Positions 29,399 through 35,568 of a stretch of DNA of 40,380 nt are shown in pieces. Positions within the stretch are counted from its first letter, which is position 1. Each line of letters begins with the position of its first letter. Below the pieces are notes generated by a model, which saw only the letters and a program-made list of their open reading frames with translations, was not told the DNA's origin and did not search any database. The translations under genes were made by a program, and so were the position numbers. The stretch is from a virus, in the IMG/VR virus record IMGVR_UViG_3300010401_000025, positions 1 to 40,380 of that record, one strand, 5' to 3'.

Positions 29399-31642
29399 TC
29401 AAGACCAATGATCGCTCACAGAGATGTCGATATCGAAATGACGCTCTGCGCCATTAATCATAAAAGTCTCAGTGCGATATATCTCTCGTAGCAGCTTCTC
29501 GAGGCGCCAGACGTCGTCTTTGTGGCATGAGAATGTCAAAGAATCATGACATTGGATCATCATGCGGGCTCTCATAGAGCCTTTCTCTTTAGCAAAGCGT
29601 AGCCAGCCTTTATTTAAGACGTCGCTGACGAGATTAGGAGGTATGTAGGCGCATGCTTCTTGGATCACCTTGTAGTTCATAGACCCCCAGAAGTGGCGAG
29701 CCCTTCCTAGAGGAGTTCTTAGAGTGCGAGTTTTTGTGATCTCAGCTTCGATATCTTTTTGCCACTGTTTTATATTAGGATAAAGTCTGAAATATGTGTC
29801 TATGGCGTGCTTGGCTTCGGCCTCAGTTAAGATAAGGCCCATTGAGTCGAAGCAAGTGTCGATGAATCGTTTTAGGCCCATCAGGTAGTTTAGGCCGTTA
29901 TTACAGGCTTTCCCGAGCTTACGGAAATGGTTAGTTTTGGCGTCATAGTCTGAGGCTTTAGTTATGTCTCGTCCGGCTATGGCACTTGCGGTGTAGGCGT
30001 GGATGTCTTGACCGGAGTCCATAATATCTAGCATCTTCTGTTCCCCGGCGAGCCAGGCGACGACATGAGGATCCGCGGCTTTAAAGTCCATGTTGACAAT
30101 TTTATGGTCTGTTCGATCTGGAAGAATGATTGAGCGGAAGTGGCTGGGAATGTTTTGGACGTTACATCCGGTGCCCCATGCGGTTTGTCGCGAGGAGAAT
30201 CTCGATGAGACAGTGCCAGGGACTGTGATATGGGAGCGAAGGCGATTATCATTATCTAATTTAATAGCGCAGTAGGTTGTGAGAATCTTTGATTTCTCAC
30301 GATATTCGAGGAGTTGGGAATAAAAAGGGTGCTTAGTCTTTAGCCGCAACTTCTTGAGTGCAAATTCGTCAGTGGTCTCTTTAGTACCTTTTGCGACGTC
30401 TTTCTTGGAGGGAACTTTGTGGCCTAGGGCTCGGATAACCTCTTTTACTAGAGGCGGTGAAGAGGGGTTAAAGACCTGAGTAGAGACCTTTTGCTCAAAG
30501 ACTTTGAAAGGCAGCTTTTTGAGCATTTTGATGTCTGCGGGTATCTCTATTACCTCGCCGACCTCGTTAATATAAACCGTACCGTCTCGTTTTACTCGAC
30601 CTTTGCGCTCAATCAGCTTAGTTTTGGGGAGAATGTATTCTCTAGCGAAAATTTCGAGATCTTGGCGAAGATTGCTCACTTCAGCCTCATACGACTTTGA
30701 AAGCGCTGTGAGTTTGTCAGTATCGATGCGAAGACCCTCAACCATCATACTATAAACCGCCGTGTGGAGGGGGACAAGATGGTTGAGATAGAAATCGTAA
30801 CGAGTTTTATCTGCGGCGAGAGTAGAGAGTTGTTCGTCGTGGATCTTAAGGGTGTAAAGGGCATCCCGGGCATTGTAACGCCATAGGGATTCATTTGAGA
30901 CCCAGCTTTTGATGTCTTTCCAGGTGTCACAGTAGAGGTAAATGCGGGCGAGGTCAGAGAGGCCTTTAGGGAGCTCGGGTTGGATGAGGTGGGCAAGGGT
31001 CATTGTGTCATATATGGCTCCGCCGATAAGAATGCCCCAATAGGAGAGAATCGTTGAGTCGAACGAGAAATTCTGGAAAAGCTTGGGATTGGTGTGAGAG
31101 AGAAAGCGAGCGATCATTTTCCATAGAACGGCTTCTTCTTCCAAAGACCAATATCGGCGGTCTTCATGTTGAAGCGGCACGGACATAGCTTCACCATTGA
31201 TCGCGAAGCCTATGCAAGTGAGTTCTTGGTTTTCTTTGTTGCACTCTATGTCAACCGAGACTAGTTCACTGGAGAGAATGATTCGCTTAAAAAATTTCAC
31301 GACGTCGTCTAGTGTTTTGGGGATGAACAGGTTATTGTCTATGTTGAGGATCTCGGCGCTCTCCTCGGCTAGGTTCTTGGCTTTTGCGAGGGCTTGGCGG
31401 ATAAAAAACTCGGCGTGCGGGTCGAGATATACCCGGGCGGGGTCGAGACATGAGATGATCGGCGTAGATTGATGCTGCTGGATGTAGCAGTGCGTTGCGT
31501 AGACACCGGGTCCGCCCACATACACGATTACTTTTGTTTCGCTGCTAGGCTGCCCACCCCATTGGACTTTGGTGGGGTCGATGCCTTCATCTGCGAGATA
31601 GGGAAGGAGAGAGACTTTGTTGTATGTGTGGATTAGGATCAT
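29399..31642 (-). CDS. family A DNA polymerase with 3'-5' exonuclease domain
   Basis: The 747-aa enzyme carries an exonuclease domain: SVDIEC with Asp near 131, QNFSFDSTI near 195 and YNARDALYT near 260. The polymerase domain has motif A NMDFKAADPHVVAW near 517-530, motif B RKLGKACNNGLNYLMG near 574-589 and motif C QCHDSL near 698-702. Unusual are Asp for Glu in motif A, Asn at the O-helix position normally Phe or Tyr, and HDS in place of HDE. It would replicate the phage genome. ATG 31640-31642 overlaps the upstream stop as ATGA, with GAGGAGG adjoining it; the frame is open further but only over the previous gene. Confidence 0.92.
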   Translation of the reverse strand: MILIHTYNKVSLLPYLADEGIDPTKVQWGGQPSSETKVIVYVGGPGVYATHCYIQQHQSTPIISCLDPARVYLDPHAEFFIRQALAKAKNLAEESAEILNIDNNLFIPKTLDDVVKFFKRIILSSELVSVDIECNKENQELTCIGFAINGEAMSVPLQHEDRRYWSLEEEAVLWKMIARFLSHTNPKLFQNFSFDSTILSYWGILIGGAIYDTMTLAHLIQPELPKGLSDLARIYLYCDTWKDIKSWVSNESLWRYNARDALYTLKIHDEQLSTLAADKTRYDFYLNHLVPLHTAVYSMMVEGLRIDTDKLTALSKSYEAEVSNLRQDLEIFAREYILPKTKLIERKGRVKRDGTVYINEVGEVIEIPADIKMLKKLPFKVFEQKVSTQVFNPSSPPLVKEVIRALGHKVPSKKDVAKGTKETTDEFALKKLRLKTKHPFYSQLLEYREKSKILTTYCAIKLDNDNRLRSHITVPGTVSSRFSSRQTAWGTGCNVQNIPSHFRSIILPDRTDHKIVNMDFKAADPHVVAWLAGEQKMLDIMDSGQDIHAYTASAIAGRDITKASDYDAKTNHFRKLGKACNNGLNYLMGLKRFIDTCFDSMGLILTEAEAKHAIDTYFRLYPNIKQWQKDIEAEITKTRTLRTPLGRARHFWGSMNYKVIQEACAYIPPNLVSDVLNKGWLRFAKEKGSMRARMMIQCHDSLTFSCHKDDVWRLEKLLREIYRTETFMINGAERHFDIDISVSDHWS

Positions 31643-32067
31643 CCTCCTCGAGCCTTTTTCACCAATCCTGCTGGGATCAATTCTTTGTAGTCTGCAGGGA
31701 GGATAATTTCTTTTATGAGGTGGGGCCACTTTTTTACGGCAAGGGTATATGCTCGACCGTATATGAAGGCTTGCCATCGGTTTATTATAGTTCGACTCCA
31801 ATCAAAGCAACTATGAGTATATATAGTCAGATCGGCGGCCCACATCCAATTATTATACCATTTTTTCCATTGACAGTATGCATATCCCGGATATATAAGA
31901 TCGTGAATCTGATAATGGAACTTTGCGTAGAAACGAACACCGCCCCATTTCTCTTTTGCTTGCCCGCCTAGGCGACCATATCGGAGGCAATATGATTCGA
32001 TGAACCTGACGGCAGCGTCTAGATCTTCGCCGTATAAAGCAAACCAAGAATCTCCCCATTGATGCAT
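31639..32067 (-). CDS. Trp/Tyr-rich hypothetical protein, 142 aa
   Basis: The protein contains KEKWGGVRFYAKF near residues 38-50. This is a version of the EKFGGLRFY motif found in many uncharacterised phage and bacterial proteins, preceded here by GDSWFALYGEDLDAAVRFIE. It is strikingly rich in Trp, Tyr and Ile. Function is unknown for the motif family. Coupled to the polymerase gene by ATGA and to its upstream neighbour by TAATG. Confidence 0.65.
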   Translation of the reverse strand: MHQWGDSWFALYGEDLDAAVRFIESYCLRYGRLGGQAKEKWGGVRFYAKFHYQIHDLIYPGYAYCQWKKWYNNWMWAADLTIYTHSCFDWSRTIINRWQAFIYGRAYTLAVKKWPHLIKEIILPADYKELIPAGLVKKARGG

Positions 32068-32351
32068 TAGAGTTGTTTCCAGATGAGATAGAGGTTGTTT
32101 AGGACAGCGCCGAGGAGGAGACCGTCAGTGAGAATGAACCATAAGATGAGCCAGCGAGAGATATGATTGCGTAGGGCTATTAAAATTAGCGCCGGGCCGA
32201 GTTTGAGGATGAAGAACCAGGCAACCCCGGCGTCGAGGATTGCTTGGGCGACAGGGTTTCCTTCTTTGATGCCTGGGAATGAGAGGCCGCAGAGAGTGGT
32301 GATGCAGTCCGCCCATTGGAGAAAGAAGTAGAGATAGATTAGGTTAGTCAT
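32067..32351 (-). CDS. DUF5658-like membrane protein, 94 aa
   Basis: Three hydrophobic segments are visible (about 4-20, 43-62, 67-88). The loop ADCITTLCGLSFPGIKEGNP carries the D..TT..GL...EGNP signature I associate with DUF5658-like integral membrane proteins. The family has no known activity. It starts in an 8-base overlap (ATGACTAA) with the preceding gene. It is likely an inner-membrane protein expressed with the replication genes. Confidence 0.65.
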   Translation of the reverse strand: MTNLIYLYFFLQWADCITTLCGLSFPGIKEGNPVAQAILDAGVAWFFILKLGPALILIALRNHISRWLILWFILTDGLLLGAVLNNLYLIWKQL

Positions 32352-32880
32352 TGAGAGGTTTTACTATAAAAGAATGAATTTTACTAGTTTTTGGCCAGTC
32401 CTTACTTCCACACACATATCGAATTTTATTCGTTTTCACGTATTCAAGTAAATTATACCTTGAGTCATATCGACGAATTGCTGATTCTTCGTCTTGAAGA
32501 GATTCAAAATCTCTAGGATCAAGCCAAATAATTTTAGGGAAGTTATCATCATTAAAAGTTAAACAAAAATCAAAAATCGCATCTAGTACGCTCCGTTTTG
32601 TATATGGCATAATAACTTTTTTCATAGGTTCTCCTCGATTCAGTCCTTCAAGGGCGAAGTCGATGGTTCGTTGGGCTTCGGCGTACTTATCAAACATTAA
32701 GTATAAATGAGACTTATCAAACCCATTTTTTCTGAGGCATATATTTTCTTTACAATAATATCCTACAAAAGAAATTTCTGGTGGGTCATATGAATCATAT
32801 TGTTTTTCAAGAATATACATATTCTCAATTATTTTATAGGCTCTAATCTTTGCGGCTTGCCAGAGTGTTAGCAATTTCAT
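32344..32880 (-). CDS. mosaic early protein with a capsid-like segment, 178 aa
   Basis: Two blocks, LTLWQAAKIRAY (residues 4-15) and AEAQRTIDFAL (67-77), recur in the gene at 33207-33632 and are nearly identical at DNA level. Between them the two genes differ. Residues 100-142 here, with WLDPRDFESLQ...AIRRYDSRY, align without gaps over 21 residues with capsid residues 301-321 (9 identical, 8 similar). What such a segment does in an early gene is unknown; a capsid-interacting factor is one idea. The C-terminal end overlaps the next gene by eight bases. Confidence 0.65.
   Translation of the reverse strand: MKLLTLWQAAKIRAYKIIENMYILEKQYDSYDPPEISFVGYYCKENICLRKNGFDKSHLYLMFDKYAEAQRTIDFALEGLNRGEPMKKVIMPYTKRSVLDAIFDFCLTFNDDNFPKIIWLDPRDFESLQDEESAIRRYDSRYNLLEYVKTNKIRYVCGSKDWPKTSKIHSFIVKPLND
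32651..32679. repeat. 29-bp repeat block, copy 1
   Basis: AGGGCGAAGTCGATGGTTCG followed by TTGGGCTTC is identical to 33331-33359. It encodes the AEAQRTIDFAL block on the minus strand. Such a long exact match within otherwise divergent genes suggests recent duplication or recombination at short homologies. Confidence 0.85.
32840..32865. repeat. 26-bp repeat block, copy 1
   Basis: GCTCTAATCTTTGCGGCTTG followed by CCAGAG is identical to 33499-33524 and encodes LWQAAKIRA on the minus strand. Together with the 29-bp block it brackets a variable segment (32680-32839 here; 33360-33498 in the other gene). Confidence 0.85.
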
Positions 32881-33116
32881 AGTACTTCCTCACAGTTGAC
32901 GACAGTTAACTGTGATTCTTTTATATAAAAGGGGCTAGAACCCACTATTTTATATATAATTTCATGGAAAGAATCTATCTGATAATAGCTTTCAATTTGC
33001 CCTTTCTGACCTACATAAAAACCGCTGATTATGATAACACATTCTTTGTAGTGAAATTTCGGTTCTGAAGAACAGGCTGATAATAAGAATAGGCTAGTCA
33101 AGATTAGAGTTTTCAT
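32877..33116 (-). CDS. small lipoprotein with SH3-like core, 79 aa
   Basis: The first 17 residues (MKTLILTSLFLLSACSS) are a classic lipoprotein signal, with lipobox LSAC and lipidated Cys 15. The mature part, CVIIISGFYVGQKGQIESYYQ and YIKESQLTVVN, has the strand order of a KOW/SH3-like barrel. It should be anchored in the envelope of a Gram-negative host. Such small early lipoproteins often block receptors or DNA entry, but no homologue is recognised. ATGA overlaps join it to both neighbours. Confidence 0.7.
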   Translation of the reverse strand: MKTLILTSLFLLSACSSEPKFHYKECVIIISGFYVGQKGQIESYYQIDSFHEIIYKIVGSSPFYIKESQLTVVNCEEVL

Positions 33117-33196
33117 TTTACATCTCCATTTTCTTTAATCTTTTTATCTTCGTAAGGGGCGCCGCATTTGCCGCAATGTCCGGTGATTGATTTCAT
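33113..33196 (-). CDS. 27-aa zinc-knuckle microprotein
   Basis: ATG 33194-33196 has a very strong AAAGGAG ribosome site. The 27-aa peptide is MKSITGHCGKCG..., a single CxxC knuckle, with a lysine-rich tail ending DVK, and it overlaps the lipoprotein start as ATGA. One knuckle alone needs dimerisation or a partner to bind zinc. The strong translation signal makes a real product likely. Confidence 0.55.
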   Translation of the reverse strand: MKSITGHCGKCGAPYEDKKIKENGDVK

Positions 33197-33206
33197 TTTT
33201 TCTCCT

Positions 33207-33632
33207 TTATGCGCAATTCCAACATATTCCGTCTTTTCGATATGGTGTATCAGTTAATATTATATGCGATTTACATTTTTTACACCGTTCGCCTAAATCA
33301 AATGGGTCCTTGAGCTCTTCTATTTTCTGGAGGGCGAAGTCGATGGTTCGTTGGGCTTCTATCGCATCAGTGTTATATATACTTTCAGATTCAAGCTTGT
33401 TGTTCCATGTTTTAAAGCCCTGGTTTAAAAGTTTATCAATTGCGTAAATATATAAATCATCTACGCATGTAAGAACGGGATCATTACTAATGACGTAAGC
33501 TCTAATCTTTGCGGCTTGCCAGAGGCTAAGAGGTTTCTCATCTTTAGCACAATACGAACAACGACATTTACAGTCATCGCCAAAGCAAGCTCTAATACCC
33601 ATATGATAGCATGAACATCGTTTCTTTTTCAC
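33207..33632 (-). CDS. Cys-rich mosaic early protein, 141 aa
   Basis: The start is the GTG at 33630-33632, with GGAGG 5-6 bases upstream and a GTGA overlap with the previous frame. The N-terminus has CSCYHMG...CFGDDCKCRCSYC, a dense cysteine cluster. The C-terminus has CKKCKS and CWNC, a zinc ribbon. Between them lie the LSLWQAAKIRAY and IEAQRTIDFAL blocks shared with the gene at 32344-32880. It looks like a modular early regulator. Role unknown. Confidence 0.7.
   Translation of the reverse strand: MKKKRCSCYHMGIRACFGDDCKCRCSYCAKDEKPLSLWQAAKIRAYVISNDPVLTCVDDLYIYAIDKLLNQGFKTWNNKLESESIYNTDAIEAQRTIDFALQKIEELKDPFDLGERCKKCKSHIILTDTPYRKDGICWNCA
33331..33359. repeat. 29-bp repeat block, copy 2
   Basis: Identical to 32651-32679. 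In this copy the block lies in the Cys-rich gene and codes for EAQRTIDFAL; the next bases diverge at once, giving sharp edges. Confidence 0.85.
33499..33524. repeat. 26-bp repeat block, copy 2
   Basis: Identical to 32840-32865. In this copy it codes for the LWQAAKIRA block of the Cys-rich gene. The flanks differ on both sides. Confidence 0.85.
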
Positions 33633-33688
33633 AAGCCCTCCCCTTCGAGGATGTCTATTAGGATGAGTTTGTTTGGCAGGTGTCTCAC
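33629..33688 (-). CDS. possible 19-aa microprotein
   Basis: A GTG at 33686-33688 has AGGA five bases upstream and opens a 19-codon frame, MRHLPNKLILIDILEGEGL. It fits exactly between two genes by GTGA overlaps on both sides. That double fit is unlikely by chance, but the peptide may serve only as a translational bridge. No motif is seen. Confidence 0.4.
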   Translation of the reverse strand: MRHLPNKLILIDILEGEGL

Positions 33689-33867
33689 AGTAATCCTAAA
33701 AGTTGAAGGCCATAGAAAAAAGAAACACATAAACTAAGGGCGATAGCTATTATAAACAGTCTTACAATGATCTCATACAGACCAATTTCACGCACCACAA
33801 TTATTGCCGCGTATGAACATATAGAACTTATTGGAAGCATTAATAAAATACCTAAGATAGTTTTCAT
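33685..33867 (-). CDS. small two-helix membrane protein, 60 aa
   Basis: I use the ATG at 33865-33867, which overlaps the stop of the lipoprotein gene as ATGA. Two hydrophobic helices are evident, residues 3-25 (ILGILLMLPISSICSYAAIIV) and 33-58 (IIVRLFIIAIALSLCVSFFYGL). It is likely an inner-membrane protein expressed with the lipoprotein. No family recognised. Confidence 0.6.
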   Translation of the reverse strand: MKTILGILLMLPISSICSYAAIIVVREIGLYEIIVRLFIIAIALSLCVSFFYGLQLLGLL

Positions 33868-34079
33868 TGTTGGACTTCGCATCCTTTAGGGCCGTGGCCT
33901 TTATTTTTGCAGATAATTACTACGGTATCGCTGGGGACTTCGACTTGCGTTCCGTCATCACATGAGATCAAGGCCCCGCCGTCTGTGGGGGAGACTGCGC
34001 ATGACGTGCCATCTTTCCCGTCGCCGCATGCTGTGATCATTGAGATTAAGATGAGAATGAAACATAAGGACTGAAACAT
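33864..34079 (-). CDS. small lipoprotein, 71 aa
   Basis: A signal sequence (FILILISMITAC) places the lipidated Cys at residue 18. The mature part starts GDGKDGTSC and continues ALISCDDGTQVEV, a short Gly/Asp/Cys module that I associate with surface lipoproteins of several Gram-negative groups. The start has the full AAGGAGGT ribosome site five bases upstream, just after a stable hairpin, so high expression is likely. It lies with another lipoprotein and membrane proteins in one block. Confidence 0.7.
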   Translation of the reverse strand: MFQSLCFILILISMITACGDGKDGTSCAVSPTDGGALISCDDGTQVEVPSDTVVIICKNKGHGPKGCEVQQ

Positions 34080-34099
34080 GAGGACCTCCTTAGGGACTG

Positions 34100-34125
34100 T
34101 ACGGGGTGAGCGAACCCACCCCGTA
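34100..34125 (-). other. stable UUCG-type hairpin before the lipoprotein gene
   Basis: On the minus strand, TACGGGGTGGG and CTCACCCCGTA form an 11-bp stem (10 of 11 pairs Watson-Crick) closed by TTCG, a very stable tetraloop. It lies between the ssDNA-binding gene and the lipoprotein start. There is no U-run, so it is probably an mRNA processing or protective structure, or a weak terminator. Confidence 0.6.
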
Positions 34126-34152
34126 ATTACGATCTTGAAGTAAAGTTGCTCT

Positions 34153-34635
34153 TTACTTTGCTACGATGAAACGGCTGACTTTGTTCTTGATTGATGTTTT
34201 GCCGTTAAAGGTCTCTTCTTTGTTCGTTAGGTAGACAGAGACAGTGCGGCCTGCTACTTGCAGTTCGTCGCCGTTGATTGCGATTACTCCAGCTTGACGG
34301 CCCTTTTCGTCGGCTTCGTCTGAGCGGGTGCCCCATTGGGCCTGAGCTACGTCGCCTGCGCTAATGCCGAGGGCGAGTAATAGCTGGGAGAACTGAGCTT
34401 GGCCAATTTCGTTGAGATTGAAATTGGGATACACGGCTGGTGCATTCTTTACGTCGCCAGTGTGGGTTAGCATGAGTTGCAGATACTTGTTGCCAGCCTT
34501 GCTGGTTAACACGAATGGTTCGTTTTGAATAACCATTTCATAGGTTCCGGCTTCGACTGGGGTCTTTGCAGGAAACTTAGAAGCGGTTGCCTCAGAGATG
34601 TCCGAGGTCGTTGGTTTTGGGGATAATAGATCCAT
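34153..34635 (-). CDS. putative single-stranded DNA-binding protein (DUF669-like)
   Basis: The 160-aa protein resembles the DUF669-type phage ssDNA-binding proteins. It has a VEAGTYEMVIQNEPFV strand opening, KAGNKYLQLMLTHTGD, and a C-terminal GRTVSVYLTNKEETFNGK...NKVSRF segment. An OB-type beta fold is likely. It is coupled by TAATG to its upstream neighbour and lies next to the Sak4-like ATPase, its usual partner in recombination modules. Known SSB acidic tail is absent. Confidence 0.6.
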   Translation of the reverse strand: MDLLSPKPTTSDISEATASKFPAKTPVEAGTYEMVIQNEPFVLTSKAGNKYLQLMLTHTGDVKNAPAVYPNFNLNEIGQAQFSQLLLALGISAGDVAQAQWGTRSDEADEKGRQAGVIAINGDELQVAGRTVSVYLTNKEETFNGKTSIKNKVSRFIVAK

Positions 34636-34874
34636 TATTTGGGTCCTTTCGTTTTGGGTTGTTTGGTTTTTCTCGTCTTCCGAGAAATCGTTAAATCTCT
34701 AGAAAATGAAAGAGTTAGTCGGGGGTTCTTTTTAATACACTCTAATGCCACTTTACATACATTTTCCGGATTAGTTCTTAAGTCTAGAAAAATGGGCCAA
34801 CCACCATTCTTACGAAGTGTGAAGTGATAAAGTATATCTTCTACTTGCTCTTTTTGGCTAGCGCTTAAAGGCAT
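34635..34874 (-). CDS. small basic hypothetical protein, 79 aa
   Basis: I start at ATG 34872-34874; a TTG three codons upstream is an alternative. The product has SASQKEQVEDILYHFTLRKN and a very basic C-terminus (ISRKTRKTKQPKTKGPK), consistent with nucleic-acid binding. It lies between the Sak4-like ATPase and the ssDNA-binding gene, so a recombination accessory role is plausible. Family unknown. Confidence 0.6.
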   Translation of the reverse strand: MPLSASQKEQVEDILYHFTLRKNGGWPIFLDLRTNPENVCKVALECIKKNPRLTLSFSRDLTISRKTRKTKQPKTKGPK

Positions 34875-35568
34875 AGTCGTCAAATATCTCTAGGCTAAAG
34901 GTTGTTGCGAATCCGTTGCGATCGATGTATTTAGGGTCGATAGAAGTGTTGACAGAGAGTTTATCTGAGTTCTTTACACGCACCTTATACTTATCGTATT
35001 CGAACACCAAGAACTGAGCGTCGGAGCATTTTCCTTGGAGGGTCGTTCTGAAGCCTCCACGCCCTGCCGGTTCGAATGAGACCTGATTGGTTCGGGCATC
35101 TTCGATCTCTTTGATGTGAGCATTTATGATAAGATTGCAGGGGAGGGCTTGGAGGAGGTTCCAAATGTAGAGAAGCTTGTCGCCGATGACGGTGAAGACT
35201 TCATACTTATTAGACTCTTGAGTGCCGGTTTCGAGTTTCTCGCCGCGATATTCTACGTAGATCATGTCATTGAGGGCAGTGAAGGTGTCGATGCAAACAG
35301 TCGCATAATCTTCGCCACCGTTATCTTTTAGCTTCTTGAGGCGAGTAATGAGATCTTTAGTTGAGCCGAAGCTCTCTGTGACGACTTTGTCTTTCCAGTC
35401 GGCCCCGAGCTTTAGCTCTGCGGGGGGATTGCGTAGAGCGCCATATGACTTTTGATCTAGATCGAGAATGAGGAGTTTACCGAAGCGGGTGGCGCTGAGG
35501 GTGCGTGTTGTTTTGCCGGCGCCGCTGTAGGCGATCTGCATAAGGGTGAAGCGTTTTAGGAGATTCAT
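34858..35568 (-). CDS. Sak4-like RecA-type ATPase (AAA_24 family)
   Basis: The 236-aa protein has Walker A AYSGAGKTT at residues 13-21, LLILDLDQK (strand 2) near 32-40, Walker B-like TVCIDTFTAL near 89-98 and LIINAHIKE near 145-153. This is the pattern of phage Sak4/AAA_24 single-strand annealing ATPases. They pair ssDNA and work with an SSB partner, here the downstream gene. GAGG lies 7 bases before the ATG, which overlaps the stop of the secreted protease gene. Confidence 0.8.
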   Translation of the reverse strand: MNLLKRFTLMQIAYSGAGKTTRTLSATRFGKLLILDLDQKSYGALRNPPAELKLGADWKDKVVTESFGSTKDLITRLKKLKDNGGEDYATVCIDTFTALNDMIYVEYRGEKLETGTQESNKYEVFTVIGDKLLYIWNLLQALPCNLIINAHIKEIEDARTNQVSFEPAGRGGFRTTLQGKCSDAQFLVFEYDKYKVRVKNSDKLSVNTSIDPKYIDRNGFATTFSLEIFDDYAFKR

